Shown here: one piece after another, positions 56,201 through 64,000 of the stretch
Position numbering within the stretch: the first letter of the stretch is position 1
How the letters are laid out: each line of letters starts with the position of its first letter
NCBI GenBank assembly: GCA_963210315.1
Contig: OY723263.1
Location: 930,001-994,000, forward strand
Origin: Rhynchopus euleeides
Lineage: Eukaryota; Euglenozoa; Diplonemea; Diplonemida; Diplonemidae
Direction: 5' to 3'
DNA: 64,000 bases
The notes under the pieces: generated by a model
Told to the model about the DNA's origin: nothing
Database searches by the model: none
The model's input: only the letters and a program-made list of their open reading frames with translations
Program-made: the position numbers and the translations under genes

Positions 56201-57551
56201 TCACGACGAGAGCTGTCCCCTCGCCAGCAGGGCCGGTGATTGTCTCGTACGTCCCAGCAACAACAACAATCTCCTGGGCGTAGATCTTCGTGCGTGCCCA
56301 CTCCACAATAGCGGCGTCGAGCGTCTTGTCGAAGCTGATGCCGGAAAGGCTGCTCGACTCCTTGCTGTTCAGGATGTACTGCGACAGGCTCGGGCACGGG
56401 AACGTGATGCACCGCACCCCGTTGTCACGCACGCCCACGAACGACCCCGTCCCTGTGGCCTTGCTTGCCTGGTCGTGGTCTGTCTCCAGGGTGAACTGCC
56501 CCAGCACACCCCAGTTGTCCCACTTCCTCGTCGACAGCACACCCTTGAGCAGGCGTGTCGTGTAGTCCATGCTGAAGGTCTCCTTCGATGCAATCTCGGC
56601 AACGTAGCAACGCTCATTCTGAGTCCCGTCTGAGCACGTCGTCGTCTTCTTGTTCACCAGGCTCACCCAGTAGCCGCCGCAGAGAGGCGAGACACACTTG
56701 CGCAGGTCGTGCTCGACGTGGAAGTAGCCCTCCTGATCCGGAACCTGGCACTGCCCAGGCGCGTCGAACAGGCCCGGCTGCTGGTAGCACACCAGCCCCT
56801 CGGCACACTTGCGCGCCATGCACGGGTCCGGCAGAGGGCCGCCACCGCACGACTCACCCACCTGCGAGATGGTGCCGCACGGGGGTGCAGGGGTAGCAGC
56901 TGCCACAGGGCGGTAGATCTGGTTCACGACGAGAGCTGTCCCCTCGCCAGCAGGGCCGGTGATTGTCTCGTACGTCCCAGCAACAACAACAATCTCCTGG
57001 GCGTAGATCTTCGTGCGTGCCCACTCCACAATAGCGGCGTCGAGCGTCTTGTCGAAGCTGATGCCGGAAAGGCTGCTCGACTCCTTGCTGTTCAGGATGT
57101 ACTGCGACAGGCTCGGGCACGGGAACGTGATGCACCGCACCCCGTTGTCACGCACGCCCACGAACGACCCCGTCCCTGTGGCCTTGCTTGCCTGGTCGTG
57201 GTCTGTCTCCAGGGTGAACTGCCCCAGCACACCCCAGTTGTCCCACTTCCGCGTCGACAGCACACCCTTGAGCAGGCGTGTCGTGTAGTCCATGCTGAAG
57301 GTCTCCTTGGACGCAATCTCAGCCACGTAGCAACGCTCATTCTGAGTCCCGTCTGCGCACGTCGTCGTGTTGCTGTTCACCAGGCTCACCCAGTATCCGC
57401 CGCAGAGCGGGGCTGCACACTTGCGCAGGTCGTGCTCGACGTGGAAGTAGCCCTGTGCGTCGAATGCAGGGTCACCCCCAGTGATGATGTTGCAGTTCGC
57501 CACCCCACACAGCAACAGTGTGGCAGCCGCCACCTTCATAGTCACACCCAT
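50250..57551 (-). CDS. Giant secreted protein of ten near-identical 241-aa DUF6748-like, Cys-rich repeats (2,433 aa)
   Basis: The single intronless frame starts at the ATG at 57551 (or Met5). Residues 5-20 (MKVAAATLLLCGVANC) form a signal peptide. Ten units follow. Each has a globular part starting GYFHVEHDLRKC.SPLCGGYW and containing GVRCITFPCPSL.QYILNSK; this CGGY/CITxPCPS signature resembles DUF6748, known mainly from myxobacteria and other bacteria (from memory, not searched). Nine linkers (PPCGTISQVGESCGGG, then ARKCAEGLVCY.QPG) with six more Cys separate them. A distinct Cys tail ends the protein (CWKCPAGQRECSFLERLFGK). Units differ at few sites (S/T in PSL.Q; Q/L in CY.QPG). Unit 1 is the most divergent (KCAAPLC, NSNTTTC). 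There is no membrane anchor. A role as surface coat, adhesive or secreted matrix is a guess. A CGTCTGCAG acceptor lies upstream. Confidence 0.85.
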   Translation of the reverse strand: MGVTMKVAAATLLLCGVANCNIITGGDPAFDAQGYFHVEHDLRKCAAPLCGGYWVSLVNSNTTTCADGTQNERCYVAEIASKETFSMDYTTRLLKGVLSTRKWDNWGVLGQFTLETDHDQASKATGTGSFVGVRDNGVRCITFPCPSLSQYILNSKESSSLSGISFDKTLDAAIVEWARTKIYAQEIVVVAGTYETITGPAGEGTALVVNQIYRPVAAATPAPPCGTISQVGESCGGGPLPDPCMARKCAEGLVCYQQPGLFDAPGQCQVPDQEGYFHVEHDLRKCVSPLCGGYWVSLVNKKTTTCSDGTQNERCYVAEIASKETFSMDYTTRLLKGVLSTRKWDNWGVLGQFTLETDHDQASKATGTGSFVGVRDNGVRCITFPCPSLSQYILNSKESSSLSGISFDKTLDAAIVEWARTKIYAQEIVVVAGTYETITGPAGEGTALVVNQIYRPVAAATPAPPCGTISQVGESCGGGPLPDPCMARKCAEGLVCYQQPGLFDAPGQCQVPDQEGYFHVEHDLRKCVSPLCGGYWVSLVNKKTTTCSDGTQNERCYVAEIASKETFSMDYTTRLLKGVLSTRKWDNWGVLGQFTLETDHDQASKATGTGSFVGVRDNGVRCITFPCPSLTQYILNSKESSSLSGISFDKTLDAAIVEWARTKIYAQEIVVVAGTYETITGPAGEGTALVVNQIYRPVAAATPAPPCGTISQVGESCGGGPLPDPCMARKCAEGLVCYQQPGLFDAPGQCQVPDQEGYFHVEHDLRKCVSPLCGGYWVSLVNKKTTTCSDGTQNERCYVAEIASKETFSMDYTTRLLKGVLSTRKWDNWGVLGQFTLETDHDQASKATGTGSFVGVRDNGVRCITFPCPSLSQYILNSKESSSLSGISFDKTLDAAIVEWARTKIYAQEIVVVAGTYETITGPAGEGTALVVNQIYRPVAAATPAPPCGTISQVGESCGGGPLPDPCMARKCAEGLVCYLQPGLFDAPGQCQVPDQEGYFHVEHDLRKCVSPLCGGYWVSLVNKKTTTCSDGTQNERCYVAEIASKETFSMDYTTRLLKGVLSTRKWDNWGVLGQFTLETDHDQASKATGTGSFVGVRDNGVRCITFPCPSLSQYILNSKESSSLSGISFDKTLDAAIVEWARTKIYAQEIVVVAGTYETITGPAGEGTALVVNQIYRPVAAATPAPPCGTISQVGESCGGGPLPDPCMARKCAEGLVCYLQPGLFDAPGQCQVPDQEGYFHVEHDLRKCVSPLCGGYWVSLVNKKTTTCSDGTQNERCYVAEIASKETFSMDYTTRLLKGVLSTRKWDNWGVLGQFTLETDHDQASKATGTGSFVGVRDNGVRCITFPCPSLTQYILNSKESSSLSGISFDKTLDAAIVEWARTKIYAQEIVVVAGTYETITGPAGEGTALVVNQIYRPVAAATPAPPCGTISQVGESCGGGPLPDPCMARKCAEGLVCYQQPGLFDAPGQCQVPDQEGYFHVEHDLRKCVSPLCGGYWVSLVNKKTTTCSDGTQNERCYVAEIASKETFSMDYTTRLLKGVLSTRKWDNWGVLGQFTLETDHDQASKATGTGSFVGVRDNGVRCITFPCPSLSQYILNSKESSSLSGISFDKTLDAAIVEWARTKIYAQEIVVVAGTYETITGPAGEGTALVVNQIYRPVAAATPAPPCGTISQVGESCGGGPLPDPCMARKCAEGLVCYLQPGLFDAPGQCQVPDQEGYFHVEHDLRKCVSPLCGGYWVSLVNKKTTTCSDGTQNERCYVAEIASKETFSMDYTTRLLKGVLSTRKWDNWGVLGQFTLETDHDQASKATGTGSFVGVRDNGVRCITFPCPSLSQYILNSKESSSLSGISFDKTLDAAIVEWARTKIYAQEIVVVAGTYETITGPAGEGTALVVNQIYRPVAAATPAPPCGTISQVGESCGGGPLPDPCMARKCAEGLVCYLQPGLFDAPGQCQVPDQEGYFHVEHDLRKCVSPLCGGYWVSLVNKKTTTCSDGTQNERCYVAEIASKETFSMDYTTRLLKGVLSTRKWDNWGVLGQFTLETDHDQASKATGTGSFVGVRDNGVRCITFPCPSLSQYILNSKESSSLSGISFDKTLDAAIVEWARTKIYAQEIVVVAGTYETITGPAGEGTALVVNQIYRPVAAATPAPPCGTISQVGESCGGGPLPDPCMARKCAEGLVCYQQPGLFDAPGQCQVPDQEGYFHVEHDLRKCVSPLCGGYWVSLVNKKTTTCSDGTQNERCYVAEIASKETFSMDYTTRLLKGVLSTRKWDNWGVLGQFTLETDHDQASKATGTGSFVGVRDNGVRCITFPCPSLTQYILNSKESSSLSGISFDKTLDAAIVEWARTKIYAQEIVVVAGTYETITGPAGEGTALVVNQIYRPVGTVTTPPLVCWKCPAGQRECSFLERLFGKCALPHSSCVAADSIWCTEA
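50398..57478. repeat. Coding tandem array, 723 bp period, about 10 units
   Basis: The motif ACAGGGCGGTAGATCTGG recurs every 723 bp at 50398, 51121, 51844 and on to 56905. Units are nearly identical at DNA level, including silent sites, indicating recent expansion or ongoing conversion. In protein order (unit 1 to 10) the S/T site reads S S T S S T S S S T, and the Q/L site in linkers 1-9 reads Q Q Q L L Q L L Q. Confidence 0.95.
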
Positions 57552-59020
57552 CCTCGCTTTTCAAACAGACCTGCAGACGGGTGTAGCGTGTGCACGTGTG
57601 TCGCCACCCCGAATCGACCCTGCACGTATCCTGGACGCTGTGTCGGCGTGCCTGTGACCCCGCCCCCCCCCACCCCCTCTCCTCACTCCGCCGGGTCCTG
57701 CAAACACCCACCAACACTCTCCCTTGCACCCTCGCTCGCGCAAGTAGCATCAGGTATGAGATGGGGAGGAGGGGCGGGTGGGGTGGGTGCTTGACCACAG
57801 CATTTCAATAGGATCAGAGGCGATGCGTCGTGGGGTTTCAGCCGGAGAATACAACCAAAAGCGAAGAACCTTTCGCTTCAGGCAGAAACGCTCTGTCCAG
57901 CAAAGATCTTTCCCTGGGCGCACCTGTGCGTGTATGACTGTTCATACGTGCGCTGTCAAGAGTCACCTCGCCTGAAGGAGTGAGGTGCTGGCAAAAATAT
58001 CGTTCCCGGCAGGAAACCCAGGGATTGGCCAAATCAGGTGGGTCGTAGAAAACACCCTGTCCGACAGTAAAAACGTAGATCAGAACTCCCAACACCCAAA
58101 CAACATACCTGCCGCAACACGAGAGCAGCAGGATGGAGCAGGGAAGGGGCACAGCGGGTGGGCGCCAATAGAGAGGGGCCTGGAGATCCCGGCCACAGGC
58201 TCCGCACCGTGACCTCAAGGTAACACCACAGCACAGACAAAAGGCAAAATAGAACGACGAAATTATCGTAGATCATGCATCACACACTCGAACTGCCAGA
58301 CAGCCATGAGTGGGCTGGGGTGCTAAGACCAGCCCTTCCCAGGCGCGATGCAAATTCGAGGGGTGATCTGTGTTTCTTTGTTGTGCGAGGGGCACATACC
58401 CACCAGACAGGAAGGGCCACTGGCGACCGCACAATGCGGCTCGTGATGGCTTGCGCTGGCAGGTGCACGAGGCTTGGGGATGGCATCACAGAGGGGCAGC
58501 CTATTCGGCCGCCCCTCCGTGGGCCTTGTCGGTGGGTGGGCAGGGGGAGATAAAGGAGGAGCAGGGGATTTGGCTAACATGAGGGTGTTTCGACACTAAC
58601 CTCTTCCGCCTCCGCCAGGCGCCGTCTCTGCGCTTGAGAGCGCTGCCGGTAGCACTGGCGTGGCAGTGGTAGCCGAAGAAATGGGGCAGATAAGATGTGG
58701 GGATGGGGTGGGGAGGTGGGAGGTCGTGCTGCAAAAAAAAGAGATACGGCGCTGGTTGCGCGCCAAACCTGGGTGAACAAACACCCTTTCTGCCTGATGA
58801 AGGTCGATGTGTATCTGAGTATGACATGAATTCATTGCAACAAGGCAGGTCGGTTGCGATTTGTCACCGGAAGCGCTGCCAACTATCCCTCACACTGTGC
58901 CAGGTTTCCTCCCGCAGTGTGCCAGCACGAAATGGTCAAAACATAAAAAATGTAAACTAGAACGGGGGGGGTGGGGGGCACGTGCTGAGGAGCTGGACAG
59001 GGAGCCCTCCAATCAGGTGG
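57552..59020. other. Intergenic region between the two repeat-protein genes
   Basis: 57552-58007 is unique and carries the upstream gene's leader (CCGTCTGCAG acceptor about 25 nt before its ATG). 58008-59020 is the duplicated downstream flank without the 169 bp insert. No gene is visible. Confidence 0.5.
58008..59020. repeat. Duplicated downstream flank of the second repeat-protein gene (partner 49074-50249)
   Basis: See 49074-50249. This copy has the uninterrupted sequence at the site where copy 1 holds the 169 bp element, and a 7 bp longer GAGTATGACATGAATTC segment. Confidence 0.85.
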
Positions 59021-62000
59021 TTAGGCCTCCGTGCACCAGATGCTGTCAGCAGCGACGCAGCTGCTGTGCGGGAGAGCACACTTTCCGAACAGGCGCTCAA
59101 GGAAGCTGCACTCGCGCTGCCCAGCAGGGCACTTCCAACACACGAGGGGGGGAGTGGTCACAGTGCCCACAGGGCGGTAGATCTGGTTCACAACAAGAGC
59201 TGTCCCCTCGCCAGCAGGGCCGGTGATTGTCTCGTACGTCCCAGCAACAACAACAATCTCCTGGGCGTAGATCTTCGTGCGTGCCCACTCCACGATAGCG
59301 GCGTCGAGCGTCTTGTCGAAGCTGATGCCGGAAAGGCTGCTCGACTCCTTGCTGTTCAGGATGTACTGCGTCAGGCTCGGGCACGGGAACGTGATGCACC
59401 GCACCCCGTTGTCACGCACGCCCACGAACGACCCCGTCCCTGTGGCCTTGCTTGCCTGGTCGTGGTCCGTCTCCAGGGTAAACTGCCCCAGCACACCCCA
59501 GTTGTCCCACTTCCTCGTCGACAGCACACCCTTGAGCAGGCGTGTCGTGTAGTCCATGCTGAAGGTCTCCTTCGATGCAATCTCGGCAACGTAGCAACGC
59601 TCATTCTGAGTCCCGTCTGAGCACGTCGTCGTCTTCTTGTTCACCAGGCTCACCCAGTAGCCGCCGCAGAGAGGCGAGACACACTTGCGCAGGTCGTGCT
59701 CGACGTGGAAGTAGCCCTCCTGATCCGGAACCTGGCACTGCCCAGGCGCGTCGAACAGGCCCGGCTGCTGGTAGCACACCAGCCCCTCGGCACACTTGCG
59801 CGCCATGCACGGGTCCGGCAGAGGGCCGCCACCGCACGACTCACCCACCTGCGAGATGGTGCCGCACGGGGGTGCAGGGGTAGCAGCTGCCACAGGGCGG
59901 TAGATCTGGTTCACGACGAGAGCTGTCCCCTCGCCAGCAGGGCCGGTGATTGTCTCGTACGTCCCAGCAACAACAACAATCTCCTGGGCGTAGATCTTCG
60001 TGCGTGCCCACTCCACAATAGCGGCGTCGAGCGTCTTGTCGAAGCTGATGCCGGAAAGGCTGCTCGACTCCTTGCTGTTCAGGATGTACTGCGACAGGCT
60101 CGGGCACGGGAACGTGATGCACCGCACCCCGTTGTCACGCACGCCCACGAACGACCCCGTCCCTGTGGCCTTGCTTGCCTGGTCGTGGTCCGTCTCCAGG
60201 GTAAACTGCCCCAGCACACCCCAGTTGTCCCACTTCCTCGTCGACAGCACACCCTTGAGCAGGCGTGTCGTGTAGTCCATGCTGAAGGTCTCCTTCGATG
60301 CAATCTCGGCAACGTAGCAACGCTCATTCTGAGTCCCGTCTGAGCACGTCGTCGTCTTCTTGTTCACCAGGCTCACCCAGTAGCCGCCGCAGAGAGGCGA
60401 GACACACTTGCGCAGGTCGTGCTCGACGTGGAAGTAGCCCTCCTGATCCGGAACCTGGCACTGCCCAGGCGCGTCGAACAGGCCCGGCTGCTGGTAGCAC
60501 ACCAGCCCCTCGGCACACTTGCGCGCCATGCACGGGTCCGGCAGAGGGCCGCCACCGCACGACTCACCCACCTGCGAGATGGTGCCGCACGGGGGTGCAG
60601 GGGTAGCAGCTGCCACAGGGCGGTAGATCTGGTTCACGACGAGAGCTGTCCCCTCGCCAGCAGGGCCGGTGATTGTCTCGTACGTCCCAGCAACAACAAC
60701 AATCTCCTGGGCGTAGATCTTCGTGCGTGCCCACTCCACAATAGCGGCGTCGAGCGTCTTGTCGAAGCTGATGCCGGAAAGGCTGCTCGACTCCTTGCTG
60801 TTCAGGATGTACTGCGACAGGCTCGGGCACGGGAACGTGATGCACCGCACCCCGTTGTCACGCACGCCCACGAACGACCCCGTCCCTGTGGCCTTGCTTG
60901 CCTGGTCGTGGTCTGTCTCCAGGGTGAACTGCCCCAGCACACCCCAGTTGTCCCACTTCCTCGTCGACAGCACACCCTTGAGCAGGCGTGTCGTGTAGTC
61001 CATGCTGAAGGTCTCCTTCGATGCAATCTCGGCAACGTAGCAACGCTCATTCTGAGTCCCGTCTGAGCACGTCGTCGTCTTCTTGTTCACCAGGCTCACC
61101 CAGTAGCCGCCGCAGAGAGGCGAGACACACTTGCGCAGGTCGTGCTCGACGTGGAAGTAGCCCTCCTGATCCGGAACCTGGCACTGCCCAGGCGCGTCGA
61201 ACAGGCCCGGCTGCTGGTAGCACACCAGCCCCTCGGCACACTTGCGCGCCATGCACGGGTCCGGCAGAGGGCCGCCACCGCACGACTCACCCACCTGCGA
61301 GATGGTGCCGCACGGGGGTGCAGGGGTAGCAGCTGCCACAGGGCGGTAGATCTGGTTCACGACGAGAGCTGTCCCCTCGCCAGCAGGGCCGGTGATTGTC
61401 TCGTACGTCCCAGCAACAACAACAATCTCCTGGGCGTAGATCTTCGTGCGTGCCCACTCCACGATAGCGGCGTCGAGCGTCTTGTCGAAGCTAATGCCGG
61501 AAAGGCTGCTCGACTCCTTGCTGTTCAGGATGTACTGCGTCAGGCTCGGGCACGGGAACGTGATGCACCGCACCCCGTTGTCACGCACGCCCACGAACGA
61601 CCCCGTCCCTGTGGCCTTGCTTGCCTGGTCGTGGTCTGTCTCCAGGGTGAACTGCCCCAGCACACCCCAGTTGTCCCACTTCCTCGTCGACAGCACACCC
61701 TTGAGCAGGCGTGTCGTGTAGTCCATGCTGAAGGTCTCCTTCGATGCAATCTCGGCAACGTAGCAACGCTCATTCTGAGTCCCGTCTGAGCACGTCGTCG
61801 TCTTCTTGTTCACCAGGCTCACCCAGTAGCCGCCGCAGAGAGGCGAGACACACTTGCGCAGGTCGTGCTCGACGTGGAAGTAGCCCTCCTGATCCGGAAC
61901 CTGGCACTGCCCAGGCGCGTCGAACAGGCCCGGCTGCTGGTAGCACACCAGCCCCTCGGCACACTTGCGCGCCATGCACGGGTCCGGCAGAGGGCCGCCA

Positions 62001-64000
62001 CCGCACGACTCACCCACCTGCGAGATGGTGCCGCACGGGGGTGCAGGGGTAGCAGCTGCCACAGGGCGGTAGATCTGGTTCACGACGAGAGCTGTCCCCT
62101 CGCCAGCAGGGCCGGTGATTGTCTCGTACGTCCCAGCAACAACAACAATCTCCTGGGCGTAGATCTTCGTGCGTGCCCACTCCACAATAGCGGCGTCGAG
62201 CGTCTTGTCGAAGCTGATGCCGGAAAGGCTGCTCGACTCCTTGCTGTTCAGGATGTACTGCGACAGGCTCGGGCACGGGAACGTGATGCACCGCACCCCG
62301 TTGTCACGCACGCCCACGAACGACCCCGTCCCTGTGGCCTTGCTTGCCTGGTCGTGGTCTGTCTCCAGGGTGAACTGCCCCAGCACACCCCAGTTGTCCC
62401 ACTTCCTCGTCGACAGCACACCCTTGAGCAGGCGTGTCGTGTAGTCCATGCTGAAGGTCTCCTTCGATGCAATCTCGGCAACGTAGCAACGCTCATTCTG
62501 AGTCCCGTCTGAGCACGTCGTCGTCTTCTTGTTCACCAGGCTCACCCAGTAGCCGCCGCAGAGAGGCGAGACACACTTGCGCAGGTCGTGCTCGACGTGG
62601 AAGTAGCCCTCCTGATCCGGAACCTGGCACTGCCCAGGCGCGTCGAACAGGCCCGGCTGCTGGTAGCACACCAGCCCCTCGGCACACTTGCGCGCCATGC
62701 ACGGGTCCGGCAGAGGGCCGCCACCGCACGACTCACCCACCTGCGAGATGGTGCCGCACGGGGGTGCAGGGGTAGCAGCTGCCACAGGGCGGTAGATCTG
62801 GTTCACGACGAGAGCTGTCCCCTCGCCAGCAGGGCCGGTGATTGTCTCGTACGTCCCAGCAACAACAACAATCTCCTGGGCGTAGATCTTCGTGCGTGCC
62901 CACTCCACAATAGCGGCGTCGAGCGTCTTGTCGAAGCTGATGCCGGAAAGGCTGCTCGACTCCTTGCTGTTCAGGATGTACTGCGACAGGCTCGGGCACG
63001 GGAACGTGATGCACCGCACCCCGTTGTCACGCACGCCCACGAACGACCCCGTCCCTGTGGCCTTGCTTGCCTGGTCGTGGTCTGTCTCCAGGGTGAACTG
63101 CCCCAGCACACCCCAGTTGTCCCACTTCCTCGTCGACAGCACACCCTTGAGCAGGCGTGTCGTGTAGTCCATGCTGAAGGTCTCCTTCGATGCAATCTCG
63201 GCAACGTAGCAACGCTCATTCTGAGTCCCGTCTGAGCACGTCGTCGTCTTCTTGTTCACCAGGCTCACCCAGTAGCCGCCGCAGAGAGGCGAGACACACT
63301 TGCGCAGGTCGTGCTCGACGTGGAAGTAGCCCTCCTGATCCGGAACCTGGCACTGCCCAGGCGCGTCGAACAGGCCCGGCTGCAGGTAGCACACCAGCCC
63401 CTCGGCACACTTGCGCGCCATGCACGGGTCCGGCAGAGGGCCGCCACCGCACGACTCACCCACCTGCGAGATGGTGCCGCACGGGGGTGCAGGGGTAGCA
63501 GCTGCCACAGGGCGGTAGATCTGGTTCACGACGAGAGCTGTCCCCTCGCCAGCAGGGCCGGTGATTGTCTCGTACGTCCCAGCAACAACAACAATCTCCT
63601 GGGCGTAGATCTTCGTGCGTGCCCACTCCACAATAGCGGCGTCGAGCGTCTTGTCGAAGCTGATGCCGGAAAGGCTGCTCGACTCCTTGCTGTTCAGGAT
63701 GTACTGCGACAGGCTCGGGCACGGGAACGTGATGCACCGCACCCCGTTGTCACGCACGCCCACGAACGACCCCGTCCCTGTGGCCTTGCTTGCCTGGTCG
63801 TGGTCTGTCTCCAGGGTGAACTGCCCCAGCACACCCCAGTTGTCCCACTTCCTCGTCGACAGCACACCCTTGAGCAGGCGTGTCGTGTAGTCCATGCTGA
63901 AGGTCTCCTTCGATGCAATCTCGGCAACGTAGCAACGCTCATTCTGAGTCCCGTCTGAGCACGTCGTCGTCTTCTTGTTCACCAGGCTCACCCAGTAGCC
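59021..64000 (-). CDS. Second DUF6748-like repeat protein, tandem paralogue, 5' end outside window
   Basis: The frame is open from the window edge to the stop at 59021 (1,660 codons), with no true start visible. It carries seven units of the 241-aa repeat, the first cut by the edge, and the same Cys tail as the neighbour (GKCALPHSSCVAADSIWCTE). In protein order the S/T site reads S S S T S S T and the Q/L site L Q Q Q Q Q. The last two units share third-position changes absent from the other gene's units (GTGGTCCGTCTCCAGGGTAA at 59463 and 60186), showing local homogenisation. Function and export are as for the paralogue; its signal peptide must lie beyond 64000. Confidence 0.85.
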   Translation of the reverse strand, partial: GYWVSLVNKKTTTCSDGTQNERCYVAEIASKETFSMDYTTRLLKGVLSTRKWDNWGVLGQFTLETDHDQASKATGTGSFVGVRDNGVRCITFPCPSLSQYILNSKESSSLSGISFDKTLDAAIVEWARTKIYAQEIVVVAGTYETITGPAGEGTALVVNQIYRPVAAATPAPPCGTISQVGESCGGGPLPDPCMARKCAEGLVCYLQPGLFDAPGQCQVPDQEGYFHVEHDLRKCVSPLCGGYWVSLVNKKTTTCSDGTQNERCYVAEIASKETFSMDYTTRLLKGVLSTRKWDNWGVLGQFTLETDHDQASKATGTGSFVGVRDNGVRCITFPCPSLSQYILNSKESSSLSGISFDKTLDAAIVEWARTKIYAQEIVVVAGTYETITGPAGEGTALVVNQIYRPVAAATPAPPCGTISQVGESCGGGPLPDPCMARKCAEGLVCYQQPGLFDAPGQCQVPDQEGYFHVEHDLRKCVSPLCGGYWVSLVNKKTTTCSDGTQNERCYVAEIASKETFSMDYTTRLLKGVLSTRKWDNWGVLGQFTLETDHDQASKATGTGSFVGVRDNGVRCITFPCPSLSQYILNSKESSSLSGISFDKTLDAAIVEWARTKIYAQEIVVVAGTYETITGPAGEGTALVVNQIYRPVAAATPAPPCGTISQVGESCGGGPLPDPCMARKCAEGLVCYQQPGLFDAPGQCQVPDQEGYFHVEHDLRKCVSPLCGGYWVSLVNKKTTTCSDGTQNERCYVAEIASKETFSMDYTTRLLKGVLSTRKWDNWGVLGQFTLETDHDQASKATGTGSFVGVRDNGVRCITFPCPSLTQYILNSKESSSLSGISFDKTLDAAIVEWARTKIYAQEIVVVAGTYETITGPAGEGTALVVNQIYRPVAAATPAPPCGTISQVGESCGGGPLPDPCMARKCAEGLVCYQQPGLFDAPGQCQVPDQEGYFHVEHDLRKCVSPLCGGYWVSLVNKKTTTCSDGTQNERCYVAEIASKETFSMDYTTRLLKGVLSTRKWDNWGVLGQFTLETDHDQASKATGTGSFVGVRDNGVRCITFPCPSLSQYILNSKESSSLSGISFDKTLDAAIVEWARTKIYAQEIVVVAGTYETITGPAGEGTALVVNQIYRPVAAATPAPPCGTISQVGESCGGGPLPDPCMARKCAEGLVCYQQPGLFDAPGQCQVPDQEGYFHVEHDLRKCVSPLCGGYWVSLVNKKTTTCSDGTQNERCYVAEIASKETFSMDYTTRLLKGVLSTRKWDNWGVLGQFTLETDHDQASKATGTGSFVGVRDNGVRCITFPCPSLSQYILNSKESSSLSGISFDKTLDAAIVEWARTKIYAQEIVVVAGTYETITGPAGEGTALVVNQIYRPVAAATPAPPCGTISQVGESCGGGPLPDPCMARKCAEGLVCYQQPGLFDAPGQCQVPDQEGYFHVEHDLRKCVSPLCGGYWVSLVNKKTTTCSDGTQNERCYVAEIASKETFSMDYTTRLLKGVLSTRKWDNWGVLGQFTLETDHDQASKATGTGSFVGVRDNGVRCITFPCPSLTQYILNSKESSSLSGISFDKTLDAAIVEWARTKIYAQEIVVVAGTYETITGPAGEGTALVVNQIYRPVGTVTTPPLVCWKCPAGQRECSFLERLFGKCALPHSSCVAADSIWCTEA
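59169..64000. repeat. Coding tandem array, 723 bp period, second array (seven units visible)
   Basis: The same 723 bp unit as at 50398-57478, in the same phase relative to the stop codon, running off the window edge. Confidence 0.95.

Noticed and set aside
50398-57478. CRISPR-like interpretation of the regular repeats
   Set aside because: The period is 723 bp, the repeats are coding, and there are no short spacers; the genome is eukaryotic.
50925-57794. Repeated 215- and 361-codon plus-strand frames across the tandem array
   Set aside because: These are shadows of the 723 bp coding repeat. The minus strand encodes a continuous, signal-peptide-bearing protein.
1-64000. tRNA, rRNA, SL RNA, LTR-retroelement or virus-derived genes
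   Set aside because: I looked for T-loop motifs, reverse transcriptase and integrase signatures and long terminal direct repeats by eye and saw none. A dedicated scan could still find a small RNA gene.

Overview
The window is nuclear DNA from a flagellated, intron-bearing protist. Every gene I can support (15 including two cut by the window edges) lies on the minus strand across all 64 kb. Coding sequence is GC-rich. Eighteen introns can be placed by reading-frame continuity, and 17 start GTATG (one GTATC); nearly all end in (C)ACAG or a similar CAG. Most start codons have a pyrimidine-AG site a short way upstream, which would suit spliced-leader trans-splicing of a polycistronic transcript. 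One-strand gene arrays, cis introns, a trypanosomatid/plant-like cofactor-independent phosphoglycerate mutase and flagellar genes together make a euglenozoan (most likely a diplonemid) my best guess. This is inference; I see no SL RNA, rRNA or tRNA gene.

Layout, left to right (all genes read right to left). 1-861: 3'-cut IFT54. 1039-1542: small basic coiled-coil protein. 3947-6192: zinc-ribbon protein whose second intron holds a palindromic element. 7256-9001: iPGAM copy 1 with a mitochondrial-type leader. 9531-10751: cathepsin L-like protease. 11876-14229: kinesin. 15322-15830: secreted cysteine-rich protein. 16150-17976: iPGAM copy 2, fused to an RIIa-like dimerisation/docking domain. 17977-25845: long gene-poor stretch with head-to-head repeats. 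25846-28921: formin with an apparent ubiquitin-binding N-terminus. 29622-32183: importin-beta family receptor. 32413-34718: HMG-box protein. 38348-41333: Roc-COR GTPase. 43834-45118: tubulin-tyrosine-ligase family. 45455-48709: WDR3/UTP12. 50250-57551 and 59021-64000: two tandem paralogues of a secreted protein built from near-identical 241-residue, 12-cysteine repeats resembling DUF6748.

Two themes stand out. First, flagellum and microtubules: IFT54, kinesin, a TTL family enzyme and an iPGAM carrying an RIIa-like domain (the type that docks to flagellar AKAPs). Second, recent duplication with homogenisation: the two iPGAM genes share a 1.65 kb block with one visible difference, and the DUF6748-like genes are repeated both inside each gene and as whole genes, with a 169 bp element inserted beside only one of them. 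Intergenic DNA is rich in G/C homopolymer tracts and in short elements with terminal inverted repeats.
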